Below are positions 12,876 through 30,813 of a DNA stretch of 64,000 bases, in pieces. The stretch's first letter is position 1, and the number at the start of each line of letters is the position of its first letter. The position numbers were made by a program, and so were the translations under genes. The notes beneath the pieces were generated by a model. The model saw only the letters and a list, made by a program, of their open reading frames with translations. It was not told the DNA's origin and searched no databases. Source of the stretch: Trichoplax sp. H2. Its lineage: Eukaryota; Placozoa; Uniplacotomia; Trichoplacea. The DNA lies in the NCBI GenBank assembly GCA_003344405.1, contig NOWV01000162.1, forward strand, positions 62,001-126,000. Direction: 5' to 3'.

Positions 12876-15075
12876 ATGTCTGAGGTTAATCAAAAGGTAA
12901 AATATTGCCTTCATCTGGATTGTTTTCAATATTTTATCCTCACTCTGTATTGCTGGTCTTGTTAATAGGATGATGCAAAGGAAATCAAACCCGAAAGTGA
13001 TCATATTAACATCAAAGTCGTCGGACAGGTATGACGATGACATGATACTGTACTATATGGACTACGACGGTAGGACTTTTTGGCAGTAGACTACATGTGG
13101 ATAAAATAGTGGATTACTCTCGGTTTGGGCTTGATTTCAATAGATAAACCCTATCATTATCAAATTGCAATTACCCTGCTTTGATCGACATGGATCAATG
13201 TTGTATAATGCATTTTCCACAAGCTAGTACAATATAGTAATGTTTAGGTCATGGCTACCTTGTCCAAGTAGTACCTTTACACCTGCTATGTTTTGACAAC
13301 GGCCATGGTATAGTGCTGCTTTTATACTAAGTCTAGCATGCGTCTTAAGGTATTCATTTCTGTTTATAGGATAATACTGAAGTACATTTCAAAATCAAGC
13401 GTAACACACAATTAAAAAAGCTAAAAGCTGCGTATTGTGAACGCCAGGTAAGTTACTTGTTCTAGAATGACATAGCAATATATTATCATATCGTTCGTTG
13501 ATCCCATAATTGCAGTCGATCAAGTAAAATTTGGACCATAAAGTTCGACAGTACAGTAGTGATGAAAATTTCATGTTCTACTATATATTAATGAAGAATC
13601 TTTTCTCCACCTTTCCATGACAGTAGTTTAGCCGTGTGCCATATACCTAGTAACATACTTCAATAATCCAGAGTTATTTCGTAGGAGTCTCTGTCCGTTT
13701 TATTCAACACACTACCGTCATGCCTATACTGTATAATATACTCTGGACCGGTAATAGACTTGTATACGTACAGTACTACAGTATTGTATTGCTTTCGCAG
13801 TGAACAATTAATGAATGACAAAATAACAATTTCCATCTTATCCATAAGGACTCTTGCACTCTACTCTACCATACCAAAGTAGGCAAAATTGATGCCTAAA
13901 CGGGCCCGTACTGATCACTCATTCTGTGAACGAGCTATAAATTAAGCTTTCAATTGATTGTACAGTACTCATGCACATACAGTTGTTAATAGAATATCGA
14001 AAAATTATGCTTGCAATAGAAATCTACGTACGTTCGTATGCAGCCTGGAAATGATGTTGAAATACTTTCCATTGTACAATTATTTAAATGTACTGTCCTG
14101 TACAATCAACTTTCGATCGGCTTATCAGTATTAAAAATATGGCTCAAGATTCTCGTTATTTCAGTAGTAACCAGTATACTGTAAATTCAGTATAGTTATA
14201 TCTAGTGTCGTGTAATCTTACATGTTAAAGATGCTCGGATAGAACAGTATGTGTATGAAATGAAGTTTTTGGTAGCAAACAACTACTTTTCTGTCTTTTA
14301 AAATTACATTGACTCTGTACTAACAAGTATTGTACAGTGCATGCCTACATGGTATACTACACAGTACTACTATAGAATTAAAATCGTAAAATCTTTCATA
14401 GGACTCCTGGCTGTTATAGGTGCGATTGAAATAGCTTATTAATAATGACAATCTATTTAAAATTTTGTATACACTACGAGTATGACGTCAATTCTGTCAA
14501 CTTACTCTAACTTAATATTATTACCTATATTAATGATACGTTCTACAGCAGTTACACTACGAAAGCAGTAAGTGAAATGAGAGCTGTTAAATGCTGTAAG
14601 ATTAAGTAATATTGGACTAGATGGGCGTATACTGTGGTACAGTTGAAAAATGAAAATTTCAGAAAATTGTTTAGCAAGCTAGCACTAGCAAGAGGATATT
14701 GTTGCTTGACTGATTATAGCATTTATACAGTAGCACAGTGCACACATATTATCATTACTATGATTAGTGCTATTTTTGTTAACTAGAGGTCACATCGATG
14801 ATTTTATTTACTTTTCTTGACTATGCAGGGTGTTCCCATTGGTTCTTTGCGATTCTTGTTTGATGGCCAACGTATTAATGATGATATGTCTCCCAAGCAG
14901 GTATGCAGTCTGTTTATCCTGTGCAGGTTTTGCATGATTAAGTAAAGTTTCTTTTACCTTTGCCTTTCTATCGGCCAATGGTCTGAATGACTTCTTAATC
15001 GAATCTATTGATTAGTTGGAAATGGAAGATGATGATGTAATCGAAGTTTACACTGAACAGTTAGGAGGATTTTAA
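12876..15075 (+). CDS. SUMO1: Small ubiquitin-like modifier (SUMO precursor)
   Basis: SUMO is attached to lysines of target proteins by the E1 SAE1/UBA2 and E2 UBC9, mostly in the nucleus. Five exons join in frame: 12876-12896 (MSEVNQK), 12969-13028 (ending HINIKVVGQ), 13370-13447 ([20 protein letters not shown]), 14829-14900 ([19 protein letters not shown]) and 15016-15075 ([16 protein letters not shown], stop). The total is 96 residues, usual for the family, with the beta-grasp fold hallmarks and the C-terminal di-glycine. Only one residue (Phe) follows GG, so a SENP protease would need to remove a single amino acid. The IKVVGQ segment looks SUMO1-like, but assignment to SUMO1 rather than SUMO2/3 is only probable. 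Intron 3 is long (13448-14828) and contains scattered TACAGTA words. Confidence 0.95.
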
Positions 15076-16789
15076 TCCAAGGCCATATCGTAACGCAGTA
15101 CGCCGGTGGCTAGTGTTAACGTAGGAGCGACTCGTTATGTTCACGGTAGTCACCAGTGTACCGAACGAATACAACATAATCTGAAGACACAAGATTTCCG
15201 TTGTAGCTGTAAAGAATATGCTTAAATTTCTATTGATGAGTTGTTGCTGATCATCGGTTTCCCTAGTGGTATTAATTTTTGATTTTCAAAGTATAAAGCA
15301 AGCAACGACTCACTTAAGTTAATACTTGTTAATATATCTGTGTGGCGTTAATTTTTGATTTTCAAAACTATATAGCGAGTAGGTACTCACTATCTTAATA
15401 CTTGTTAATAGACAGTACTTTATATGATCGAAATTAATGAAGGTTCAAACGGTACTAAGTAAAATAAATTTTTCGCTAGTAAAGAGCAACATTGAAATGA
15501 TTTTTGAAGCTTATAGTTAACGTGTGAGCTGTACGCAATGTATCTTTGGATAAAAATCTTTCTGATGCACTATACAAATGCAATACTTTCTGATGGAACA
15601 CTTTGCAAATTGCTGTCCATAACGTGGGATTGCTTAGTTCGATTCACTGGTATTTTGCAAAGATTTGATAGCCAATTCATATACTGTAGGTATAACGCTA
15701 TATACGTCATATATATACACTATATGGTAGGTATATTCGATTGTATGTATGCACAAAGCGAAGGAAAATTTGAAAGTGTATGTTGCCGGATTATCAGGGA
15801 CTTCCAGATATTTTAAAAGTTGTTGATACTAAATTAAGATTAAAATATTTCATTAGTCCCTTATACTCCTATGCTTACTGTAGTGTTAATATCGAGGCGA
15901 ATCAGGAGAAAGAATCAGTATTACGCACTTGATATAAGCGTAGCAATGTGGGATGTGCAGCTTTTATGGTGCTTCAATCCGTGTAGACAGATACGCTACT
16001 CCTCTAAATACAGTGGGTAGATCCTGGATTATCATGCTCATCTTGCAATGGGATAACGTGTGAGCTAATCTTTAAATTCAATCTACTCTAATAATAATAG
16101 TAAAAAGTTAGTTAAGATAGTTTATTTTTAAAATACTTTTGAGCTCAATTTGAAGAAGTAGCAGGCCTATTGAAGTCGTAAATGTTGCTGAGGCTTACAG
16201 TAATGATGGTGTAAGCAGTAAGTAAATTATGCAGATTGACATGGATGGAATCACTGATCCTTCCTCTTCAGCTTTTACTTGATCCATCCATTCAGTACTG
16301 TACCAGGCACTTTAGTATCCTACCGCTAGTCTGCCACGAACACAGCGATGTAATATAGGAAATTGATCGGAAAAAGTAGCATGATAGCAGGCAAGCACTA
16401 TAAATTATAAAATCAAATCTGAATCCAGAATCGCAATCGCCATTCGGGGTTCAATGACACAGTTTGTATGGATAAATGACCGAAAACTTTCATCTCGAGA
16501 AGTTTCAACAGTTTCAACAGTACTATACTGCGACCGGGCCGAGCAGCGTCTGGATGCGCATGCGTCTAGCACGATCACGTGAGCACCACTGAATACTGTA
16601 CTTAGTACTGTATACTCTAGTGTTTCCTGTTTAGCTCTGACTGGACAGTATGGATGCGGTCATCGAAACTGGAGTTGACTGACAGTACCACTGTGGCTGG
16701 GCTTAATACTGTAGCTGCAGTTGCTGTCACTTTCATTTGCGTACTGTATCCTATCGTGTGCGCCAGTTGTCGATTTCATATTGGTTTCC
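15076..16789. other. Intergenic DNA between SUMO and KAT2, with a small tandem duplication
   Basis: No convincing exon. Two copies of a roughly 77-base unit lie at about 15269-15335 and 15346-15412: TTAATTTTTGATTTTCAAA, a divergent middle, then TTAATACTTGTTAATA. Palindromic words appear close to the KAT2 start (GTACTTAGTACTGTATAC near 16597-16614, CAGTACCACTG near 16683). An open frame at 15538-15816 shows no recognisable domain. Confidence 0.55.
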
Positions 16790-21894
<5,105 letters not shown>

Positions 21895-22194
21895 ATTTCT
21901 AGTACAGTATATATATATTCAATTCATATCAAATAATGTTATTATAAGATATGAAGACGAGAAATAAAATTTTAAAATCATCTTTATTTCAAACCATTCT
22001 TAAATAAAAGTCAAAAAACTGTTATGTAAAATAAAGACATTGTCTTCTACGAGGTATCTGTACATTCTGACGAATATTGAGAGCTGGATATTTGATGTAA
22101 TAATACTTAGGAAAAAGTATGATGGGAATATTCATATCATAAGACTCTTCACAAATCTAACCATTCTACGTCACGATACGAATAAACAGTTTTA
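21895..22194. other. Tight convergent gap between KAT2 and EFTUD2 with poly(A) signals on both strands
   Basis: Only 300 bases separate the two stop codons. On the plus strand AATAAA occurs at about 21963 and again near 22003. On the minus strand AATAAA reads from TTTATT near 21985. If these are used, the two transcripts end within a few tens of bases of each other and probably overlap. No other feature seen. Confidence 0.6.
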
Positions 22195-25100
22195 TTAAAA
22201 TACGTCTTGTTTAGCTAATTCTAATAACATAGGATCATCGAAGAATTTGTTGATGGAGACGTCTTCGCTAAGCCCCTATGAGTAGAATAAGTACGATTAA
22301 GTCCATAAAAGTTACAACTTTACGCATGATACGCGTATACGAAAAAACGTCAAGAAGTACCTTGCGTCGGCGAGTCTTAATCATAAAATCCCTAGCTAAG
22401 TGTGCTGCCGGTTGTGGCTCCAGAGGTCTAATAAGAATAGATCTGTCTAACGGATCACCAGGTACGATCTAGTGCATTAAAACCAATATATTAGAAGAAT
22501 TAATGACAAATTCTAACAACACCTAACTTACCTGCCAATGATGGAAAAAGGATAAACAAAAAGCTTGTCCTTGTGTGTGCGTTCGCAGATCGGTTTCAAA
22601 GCCAAATGAATCGACCGCAGGTATAAAAGCCTTGATAATGTAAAGAGGGGATCCAGGTACGGGTGCATCTTGTGTGACATGACCTCTGTGCATCATGAAT
22701 ACAACATTAATCTGTCAATCCGGTATAATATTTTATAACGTATACGGGATATCAACTTGGTAAAGGACGAATGCCCTTGATACAGTACCTTCTTTTGGCC
22801 AAAACCGTGTAAACCGCCGATACACAATCTGCTGGAGCCTGAACCTCTACAAAGAAATATGGTTCCATTAGTCTTGGTGTAGCAAGTAGGAAAGAAGAGT
22901 AGGCAACACGGCGTGATGTCGGAATAATTTGTCCTCCGCCACGATGGATTGGCTCGTCAGAAATGATAGCGTCCAAAATCTTGAACTTGCAGTTTCTGAT
23001 AGCTATTGCACAAATCATATACTGTATTATGCATATTTCACAACGAATTTTTATAACAAATATCAAACTTACGCTCATCACAAAGAGGGCCTTCTCTGGT
23101 TCCCCACTGAAATCCTTGGACTATGGAGTCTTTGACTGAATTTAGTAAGCTTTTGTCCACCTGTAAAAGATATTCAAAATGTTAATACTTCCAAAGCTAA
23201 CTACACCATTTTAAGCTTAAATAATTGTAGTAGCATAAAATCTTCTATTAACTTTGTACAGGTAAGATACGAGTACTCGTATATTTGAAAATAATCTACC
23301 TACCTCAGATGGAAGTGTGTCGTCTACTAAAACATTTGGGCCATTTACTTCAGGACCAAAAGCCCAAATTGATCTTGCAGCCAACAAATCCCAATCATAT
23401 TTAGTTTGAAAAAATTCACCTAGCTGTTTCCTGAAATAAAATAGTAATAGATTTAGATCATATCATTACATATCTATCCAGATTATTTCTAACCTGTTCC
23501 ATCCAATTTGCACAACTCCAGCTTCAATATCTTCCGCAATACCTTTCTCCAGCGGTTCAGCAATCATAGTTAATTTATTCCTAAAAAAATCGAAAAAGTA
23601 GACCTAACTTAGCAATTGTTACCGGTTAAGGCTCAATGAGAGGTTCTGTGCAACAGAAGCATGCAGAATTAGGTATAATTACTTTTTATTAGGGGTTTCG
23701 GCGAAACATTTCAACGATGAAGTCTCAACGACGGTTTCACAAAACGTAACAACAGGATCGGCAACCTTGATGTCTTCATAAAATGAGTATTGATAAATTA
23801 TAAATATTTGACTTTTAATATTTCTATTAAATTCATCTTTACTAGGCACAGTTGTAATCATACCAATTTCAGAATACATCTTTCTTAAATCATGCATAAC
23901 GCAGTCCAAATATAATTCTCCAGTACCCAAAACGACATGCTCACCCGATTCTTCAACCTTGAAAATAGTTAAAATAAGCTTATAGAAAAGCTGTTGTACA
24001 ATTTAGATATACATAAATGGCTGCTTTTGCAGTAAGTCATATGTTTGTTATCGCAAGGCAGAATCATTTGATGAAATCCAATTTCCTATTGTAACGGTAT
24101 ACTACAACACACCTTGGTTACAAGTAAAGGATAGGTTTTATTCACTTTACGCAAACCGTTGACCATTTTCGGTAATTCTGATGGGTTATGTGGCTCAACA
24201 GCAATTTTAACCGATGAAATCGTATTAAATTTCAAAGGCCTAAAGATATATGCCTATTATTTTGATTAAGAAAGAAAGGAGTCATATTTTCTTGTCAATG
24301 TTAAAGTGACTCATGGACTACTTACTAAAGGAAGAAGTCTAATGATAATCTATACAATCCATATCATAGTAGTTGCAAACCTCATCATTTCCAGAAACAT
24401 TAGTAATTGTAGCCGTCTTAATAATAGATTCATCAATGCCCTCAATTAAGACCCAATTACCAGCAGGAATTCGATTCACTTCAATTCGATATCTTTATAA
24501 ATTATTAAAATGATGTCAATAATGGTAATTTAGAACCGTTTAGGCTAAATGTTCTCATCTACCTTGCCTCGGAGATCCATAATCTTCCAACCTAAATGTA
24601 AAAAAGTATTTGTAATCCTTTGTGTACACAATAAGTGCTTATAGTAATTCTAGAGATAATCACACTTTACAGCATGAGGAGCTAGATATATCAAACCTCT
24701 CCAATACGTGAATCTTCTTCATCTTCTAATGTATAATTTTCACCCATTATTTTAACTTGTTGTCTTGAATAAACTAATATCAACGAAGTAATACTTTAAT
24801 AAAACAAAATATTATAGTAAATAATTTACAGTATCATACTTGTGCCACTCATCACACGTCCAAAAACATGAAAACTTGTAGCATCCTGGGTAGGATATTG
24901 TTTTGTCACATAAACCATAAGGGGTCCCTAATGATATCCAGGAACAAATTATTAAATTTTGTATTCATACCGAACCGTTAGCTTAGATGCAGATTAATAA
25001 AACAATACCTCAGAATCACAGCTTAGCATTGATTCACCAACTTCAGTTTTTATAGGACCGCTATATACATGCTTTATCTGTTACCATTACAAATGATAAA

Positions 25101-28100
25101 TAAAAGTCGCCAATCAAAAGCTGATTATACGGACATTTACAACACAAAATAATAGTAACTATTGTACAAGACTACAACAATAAATATTACTATGTAAATA
25201 AAATAGATGCTATCAACTGACCTTTCTTTCTGCACCTTGTGCCGGTGAAGGTACATGTTCTACGCACATATCAACGAATCCTAAACAATGGATGTTACGT
25301 TCAGACGCAGTTAAGATATTAGGTTCTTTATTTCTCAACTATGCGAGATTATTAAATTAAACAATTTACCTGAATGATTTCCAAAGAACTTCCTACAAAC
25401 TAGGCGTAATAAGGGTCTAATGTCTAACTGCATCTCTTCTCTTTTTAGTGAAATACCTGTTACCGTTTAAATTCGATATTGTAAATCCAGAGCGATTACA
25501 GCTATGCTAATCGATTGCTAGCACGACAGATAACATATTTCAAATTCTTAATAACTACTTTACCAAGTTCATTAAGTAGATTTGGTAATGTCGTATCCAC
25601 ATCGCCGACAATCTGACGGAAACATAATGTTATGTTTATTTCCACATTGCCATTAACTTATGAATTAAATAAAAAAATACTCCAACCTGGGAAAACAACT
25701 TGTATAGTGGTTCCAATATGAATTCGACAAAACTCCTTTGGGACGTGCTAACTAAAGGTTTTCTTGTAAACTTTCTCCTAATAAGGAATAGAACGATAAT
25801 GTAAAAATTTACGTAATAATCATTTTTCGAACAAGCATAGCGGTATTACATACGCGTGTACTTACGTCTTAGAATTAAAGTACATATCTCCCCAAAGTTT
25901 CTTAGCAAAGTCATCAGGTGAAATATTGACACCTTCGCATGAAAGCAACTATTTAAATGAGCTCTTAATTATGTATAATAAATTGAGATTTTTTACCTAC
26001 CATAACCATCGACGTAACTTTTAGCAAAGGATCGAAGCGTGAACGAAAATCTGAACAACGAACTTGCAAAGCAAACATTTCCCAACAACGGAGAAATAGC
26101 ACATTCCTCTTCTTCTGAAAACGTACTTTTTAATAAAATCGTAAGTGGACCATTAGTTATTTTGTTAACGAGACTTTTCTAATTAACGCATACTACTAAC
26201 CTAATTATGCTATTGAGGTCGTCAATTATATGCTTAAGTTTGAAGTAAGCATCAGCTGGAGGTAGTTTTAGTTCTAAAATTAGTCGGTCGATTTTATTTA
26301 TGCAGATAGTAACAGCTAACTGTTCCTGAATCGCATGCTTTAAAAGTCTTTCAGTATTCGCCATAACTCCTTCTGAAGCGTCAATGACTAGAACCACTCC
26401 ATCTGATAATCTGTATGCCGCACTAACTTCATCTGAGAAATTTACATGGCCTAATATCAAAGTAAAATAAAAGCGGATTTTACTTTGTTAATCCTAATAC
26501 AGCTACTATATAGTTGAAGTATAATTTTATTTCGTAAAAACCTGGAGTATCGAAAATGTTCATGATGAAAGATTTATCTCGTGTATTAGGCATTATCAAG
26601 GATAACGGAGAATTCTTAATACTAATGCCTCTCTAAAACGAAATTTTTAATATAAGAATGGACAAAATAAAGAAACTCACTCATTACGAATAAATTAATT
26701 ATGATTACTAAAAAAAGCTATCAACAAATGATTAATTAATTGTAAATATTATTAACGCCTTACCTCCTGTTCAGTGAATAAAATATCAGGATACCGCAAC
26801 TAAAGTAGAAATAGTTCATTAATTAATATAATGAAGCATGATTATGGTGATTTGAAGGATTATCTTTAAGCTGTTCATTAAGACATCACTTAGCATCTTT
26901 ACTAACATCTTTACAATCTTCTATTCTTATCTTTGGATGGGTTTGTTCAACGAAACAATCTACTAACGATGTCTGCAACATACACCAATTTAGCACTTGA
27001 GTATAATTTAGTTTATTTATACGGCAAGAGAAAGTAAATCATAAAAATTGAAATTATTGTCTACCCAACCTTGCCATGAGCAAGATGGCCAGCAATTGTA
27101 ACATTTCGAACCAAATCAGGATTATCTAAAATATCTGCTAGGTATCTAGTGCGGAAAGTATCAAACAGAAAAACGTTACGGTATCGGTAAAATATGAACT
27201 GTAAAAAAAATTGCCCTACTTCAATATGAGCATGCTACATTATAGCTCCAATCTTGGGATACTTACTCGATGTTGTACTCAGTTTCAGGTAATTCATCCT
27301 CAGTAAAGGTGAATTTTTTAGTCTTTACTGGCTGTACGATAGGCTCTAATACAAGATACAATTATAATGATAGATATTATATATATACATAACGTTGCTC
27401 ATACAATTTCAAATCAATATCTTATGCGCATGAAGAATTCTAATGAACAAGACTAGAGAAGGTTATGTATTGGCAGTTATCTAACCGGTTAAAGGTTGTG
27501 TATCTTCCTCTTGAACGACAGTCTATAGCAATGAAGACAAAATTTAATTAACGGCATTATAAACGATTTCATTAAAGTAATTTGATGCTAATTTTGATTA
27601 AGGAGTCTTAAAGTAGGACAAACTAAATATATTAATGATTTTAAACTAGCCTATAAATCTATATATAACTCCGATTTTTCTTTATCAATCTTCAATACAA
27701 TATACACTATCTTCTTAAAGCTAGCATAACAGTTACATCATTGACTAGACTTTGAATAATCTATTTCAGCTAAGGTCTGATAGTCTTAATGTATTTGGAC
27801 AATACATTACAAATTTAATGATACGCAAATGTTGTACAAAAAACTCAGCAGCACCTCAACTCCAGGACCATAAACCTCCATTGCAGTGGGATAATATTTC
27901 TTATCCTAATAATAAAAGTGAATATTGAGTGCTCTATTTAAGCTATAATTAAGTAAAATGATAATACGTGTAATTCTACAAGATTATCATTTCTATCGTA
28001 CTATCAACACTAATATGTTTATATTCAAAACATGATTTTAGTCTCGATTAAAGAACTAGTTAAATGAAATGATAATACATGTAATCGTATGATACTGTTG

Positions 28101-29663
28101 CTTTCTATGATGCTCATAATATAACGTATTCCAAAAATGATTCAGTCTATATCTAAGATAGAGTTAGGTATTGATAACAGATATAAATTCTATTTTATGG
28201 TAGCTTTCTATCATACTCATAAGACAAATATTCCGTATTTTATTAAAGCATAATTTAATGTAACGATCATCCTAAAAGGAGCAATCTGCCAAATGAGTAA
28301 GCATTGGACACAAAAATCTTCCTGAAAGAGTAGAAACTAAGAGTATTAGCGTTATAAAATTACCTCATGCAATACTACAGCGGTCTCTACTTGCGGTCCG
28401 TCTTCCATATCTTCATCGCCTACATCATCCTGCAATTGATAAGGAAATGCTGTTATTCCTTCATTAATTTAAAATAGGCTTGACTATTTTTACATTCATT
28501 TGAGTAGTAAAAAAAACTATCATTTCAAACTGTCCATAGACTACGGATTGAGTTTAATTTTTGCACACATTGGTAGTAGTCGAAATGAGTGTAGTATCCT
28601 ACACCAGCCATTCTACCCGTTTCCAGAACAGGAGCTAGTACTACCGTTGCCTAATCATAAAATGATTGTTAAATACTGAAGTATATTAGCGACAATCCCT
28701 CCATGAAATTAGTCCCATACAGTCTATGGCGAAATAGCGTAATGTTCCTATGGGTAATTGGTTGCTCAGCACATCTAACTGCCATTACTGTATTCAGTTC
28801 AACTCCAATCTATGATTAGATTGGAATGGCATGGCAAAGGAATTGCATAACCATGGTGATCCCTAGATCGCAATGTACTGTATTCAACTTTGCATCATCT
28901 TGGTAATACATGTACGCGTATCTCGTATCGTATTCCAATTAACAGTAAATATCAATTTAACGCCTAGTATTGATCGATTTGATCTTCAATTGGACTATTT
29001 TGGATCCTAGTAGTCATGATGGAAAGGAGATTTTCTTTGAAGAGCGCGAGGTAAGTGGTTGGTATTTCTTGACTAGTGTAGTGCAGCACGTATTGTTAGT
29101 AGTGTTAGTCTGCATGTTACACGTGCAACACCAAATCGTTGACTAGACTGTATGGATGAGTAATGACATGAAGCAGTAAGCGGTAGCATGAAGATGTGCA
29201 CTCCTGTAGCATAGTCTGGGCTAGTAGTTGCCTTCAGATTTTACACTAGTTGCTGTCCAACTGAATAATGAGCACAGACTGGATTGAAATTTACACAACT
29301 ATCAAAAGGCAAAGGTTGATGTCTTGTCTGTAGCTATTCGTTTCAGTACTGGCTTTGCATGTGATATCAATTTGAAAATCAAGTCGTCATGAAAGTGGAA
29401 TAACAGCAAGACTTTATTTCGAAAATAAAGTATGCATGATACTATTAATGTGGCTATGACAGAGCGATATGGTTATGTCGGAAATTTTGCCTTGACTATT
29501 GAATTAATTCATTATTAGTAGTAGTCGATTGGAGGCTATCTCTTACCATTTCGGCGTCAGCGTCTTCAAGCATCTCATCTTGTTCATCTTCTTCTTCACT
29601 TTCTTCACTTTCCAACTCCGGGCCGATATAATTACCAAACTCATCATATAGATTTGCATCCAT
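22195..29663 (-). CDS. EFTUD2: U5 snRNP 116-kDa GTPase (Snu114)
   Basis: EF-2-like GTPase of the U5 snRNP that controls spliceosome activation and disassembly with Brr2 and Prp8. Exon 1 (29663-29547) starts [20 protein letters not shown], followed by an acidic stretch. Next come exons with [20 protein letters not shown] (28433-28365), [29 protein letters not shown] and then the P-loop exon with GHLAHGK. The switch segment [20 protein letters not shown] follows, with NIFDTPG split by an intron near 26540. The G4 motif is [16 protein letters not shown]. Later exons show [27 protein letters not shown] (23930), [40 protein letters not shown] (about 22960) and [20 protein letters not shown], then the last exon with RTHTQGQAF. 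The tail [10 protein letters not shown] is a few residues shorter than in vertebrates. It is interrupted by more than 20 introns. It is divergent from sorcin. Confidence 0.95.
28434..29546 (-). other. Long first intron of EFTUD2
   Basis: About 1.1 kb between the exon beginning [10 protein letters not shown] and exon 1 (ends ATG, donor GTAAGAG at 29546). This is several times longer than the other introns of this gene. No coding exon or structured RNA recognised. It holds scattered TACAGT/ACTGTA words and may carry regulatory sequence, but none can be assigned. Confidence 0.5.
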
Positions 29664-30016
29664 GGTGCCGATGTACTATAATCGTTTTGCAATGCCTTTA
29701 CAGATTATTAGTGTATAATGAATGTAAAATTTGGTGCCGCTAGTGTCGATAATTGCTGCAGTCAAAGAGAAAAAGTGCAGAAGAATCTTGGACAGTCGCC
29801 AGTAGCGCGCGATCTCACAGTGTGCAGTGAATTTACCGTGCGTCCACTTCAGTCTACGGTGACTGACTGACAGTGCTGTATGGTACATAGACGTGGAGTA
29901 AAACAAAGCTTCTTCTTTTACTCTACCAGTGTCAGACTATGGTCAGACAGACGGTTCTCCATCAGAATGGCACAGTCGCGTCAAGGTAACTGCGCAAGTG
30001 CAAATGGAGCAACGTT

Positions 30017-30317
30017 TACTGTACAGTGTACAGTAAACGTGCGCACGAGTACAACGTACTGTACACTGTACAGTAAGTCTGATTGTTTTCCATGGCGCCC
30101 CTTCGTTCCAAATCAAAGTTGGATTCCGTTGAAATTCCTGTATCATATTGATATATATATACCCGTATATCAGGCTACAATTACATATAGCATTGATCTA
30201 GTTTGGGCCCGATTGAACTTACACAATTATATCTTTTCAGGGGTGCCATCGAAGTCTATCAGACTCTGCACAGTATGTACGTAAACAGTCCACAACAGTA
30301 TACTGTACTGTACACTG
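30017..30317. repeat. TACAGTAC/TACTGTAC palindrome cluster at the EFTUD2-sorcin promoter gap
   Basis: Overlapping self-complementary words lie at 30017-30040, 30055-30076 and 30297-30317. The word family is the same as at 11.2-12.8 and 57.6-58.6 kb. Confidence 0.75.
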
Positions 30318-30327
30318 AGTACGTTAG

Positions 30328-30719
30328 CCATGGACTACTACAAGAAGACCTGGATTGATCTCTCTCTTGGACGGACAGACATTCTTCGGCCTCATCTCGT
30401 CCAAATATTGTACCAAACACTTCGTTATGGCGTACTTGAATTAGTAAGTATGCATGATGCAGTTGGTCCATTTTGAATGGACCAATGTTTCCTCAATGAA
30501 GTAATATTGCATTAAATCTGACTATCGGTTACCCATTTCTGCTTCAAAACAGTTATAGAAGATCGTAGACGCTATTGAAATTAATACCGCGATTTATAAA
30601 CTGGACACGGAAGATCCAAACTAAGGAATCATTGATTGATGTTAACGGTCTCATTGGGTAGGAAAAGTCCGTCTCTCCGAAGGAGTGATCAATCCAAATC
30701 TTCTTCTAGTAGTCCATGG
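30328..30719. mobile_element. Probable MITE with 33-bp terminal inverted repeats
   Basis: The left end, 30328-30360, begins CCATGGACTACTACAAGAAG. The right end, 30687-30719, ends TTCTAGTAGTCCATGG. The two arms match as inverted repeats at 30 of 33 positions, and the similarity continues inward with gaps (GGACGGACAGAC on the left against GTCCGTCTC on the right). Total length is 392 bp with no transposase-like frame, which is typical of a non-autonomous DNA element. Target-site duplication is unclear because both flanks are themselves TACAGTAC-rich. Another copy of the end words occurs at 58497-58520. Confidence 0.7.
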
Positions 30720-30813
30720 TATAGTACAGTAATTGAACTCGGTCAATCATTACACCAAAATTTCTTGCAAGAAATCTTTTCCTAACTCCAATCCACATCC
30801 ATTTTTTCTCAGT

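Larger units (their letters stand above)
29664..30813. other. Divergent promoter gap between EFTUD2 and sorcin
   Basis: About 1.15 kb. It contains two clusters of TACAGT/ACTGTA palindromes (30017-30076 and 30297-30317) and a probable MITE (30328-30719). ACTGTACAGTGTACAGTAAACG at 30018 is echoed in inverted form by TACTGTACACTGTACAGTAAG at 30056-30076. Both gene promoters must lie here. Open frames in this gap run through the repeats and show no protein family. Confidence 0.65.

Noticed and set aside
28590-28670. Possible extra EFTUD2 exon in the long first intron
   Set aside because: None of the translations matches the conserved N-terminal region, which is complete without it.
30329-30472. 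ATG frame beginning MDYYKKTWIDLSLGRT inside the EFTUD2-sorcin gap
   Set aside because: Its first codons are the left terminal inverted repeat of the probable MITE. It has no family resemblance and no splice partner.
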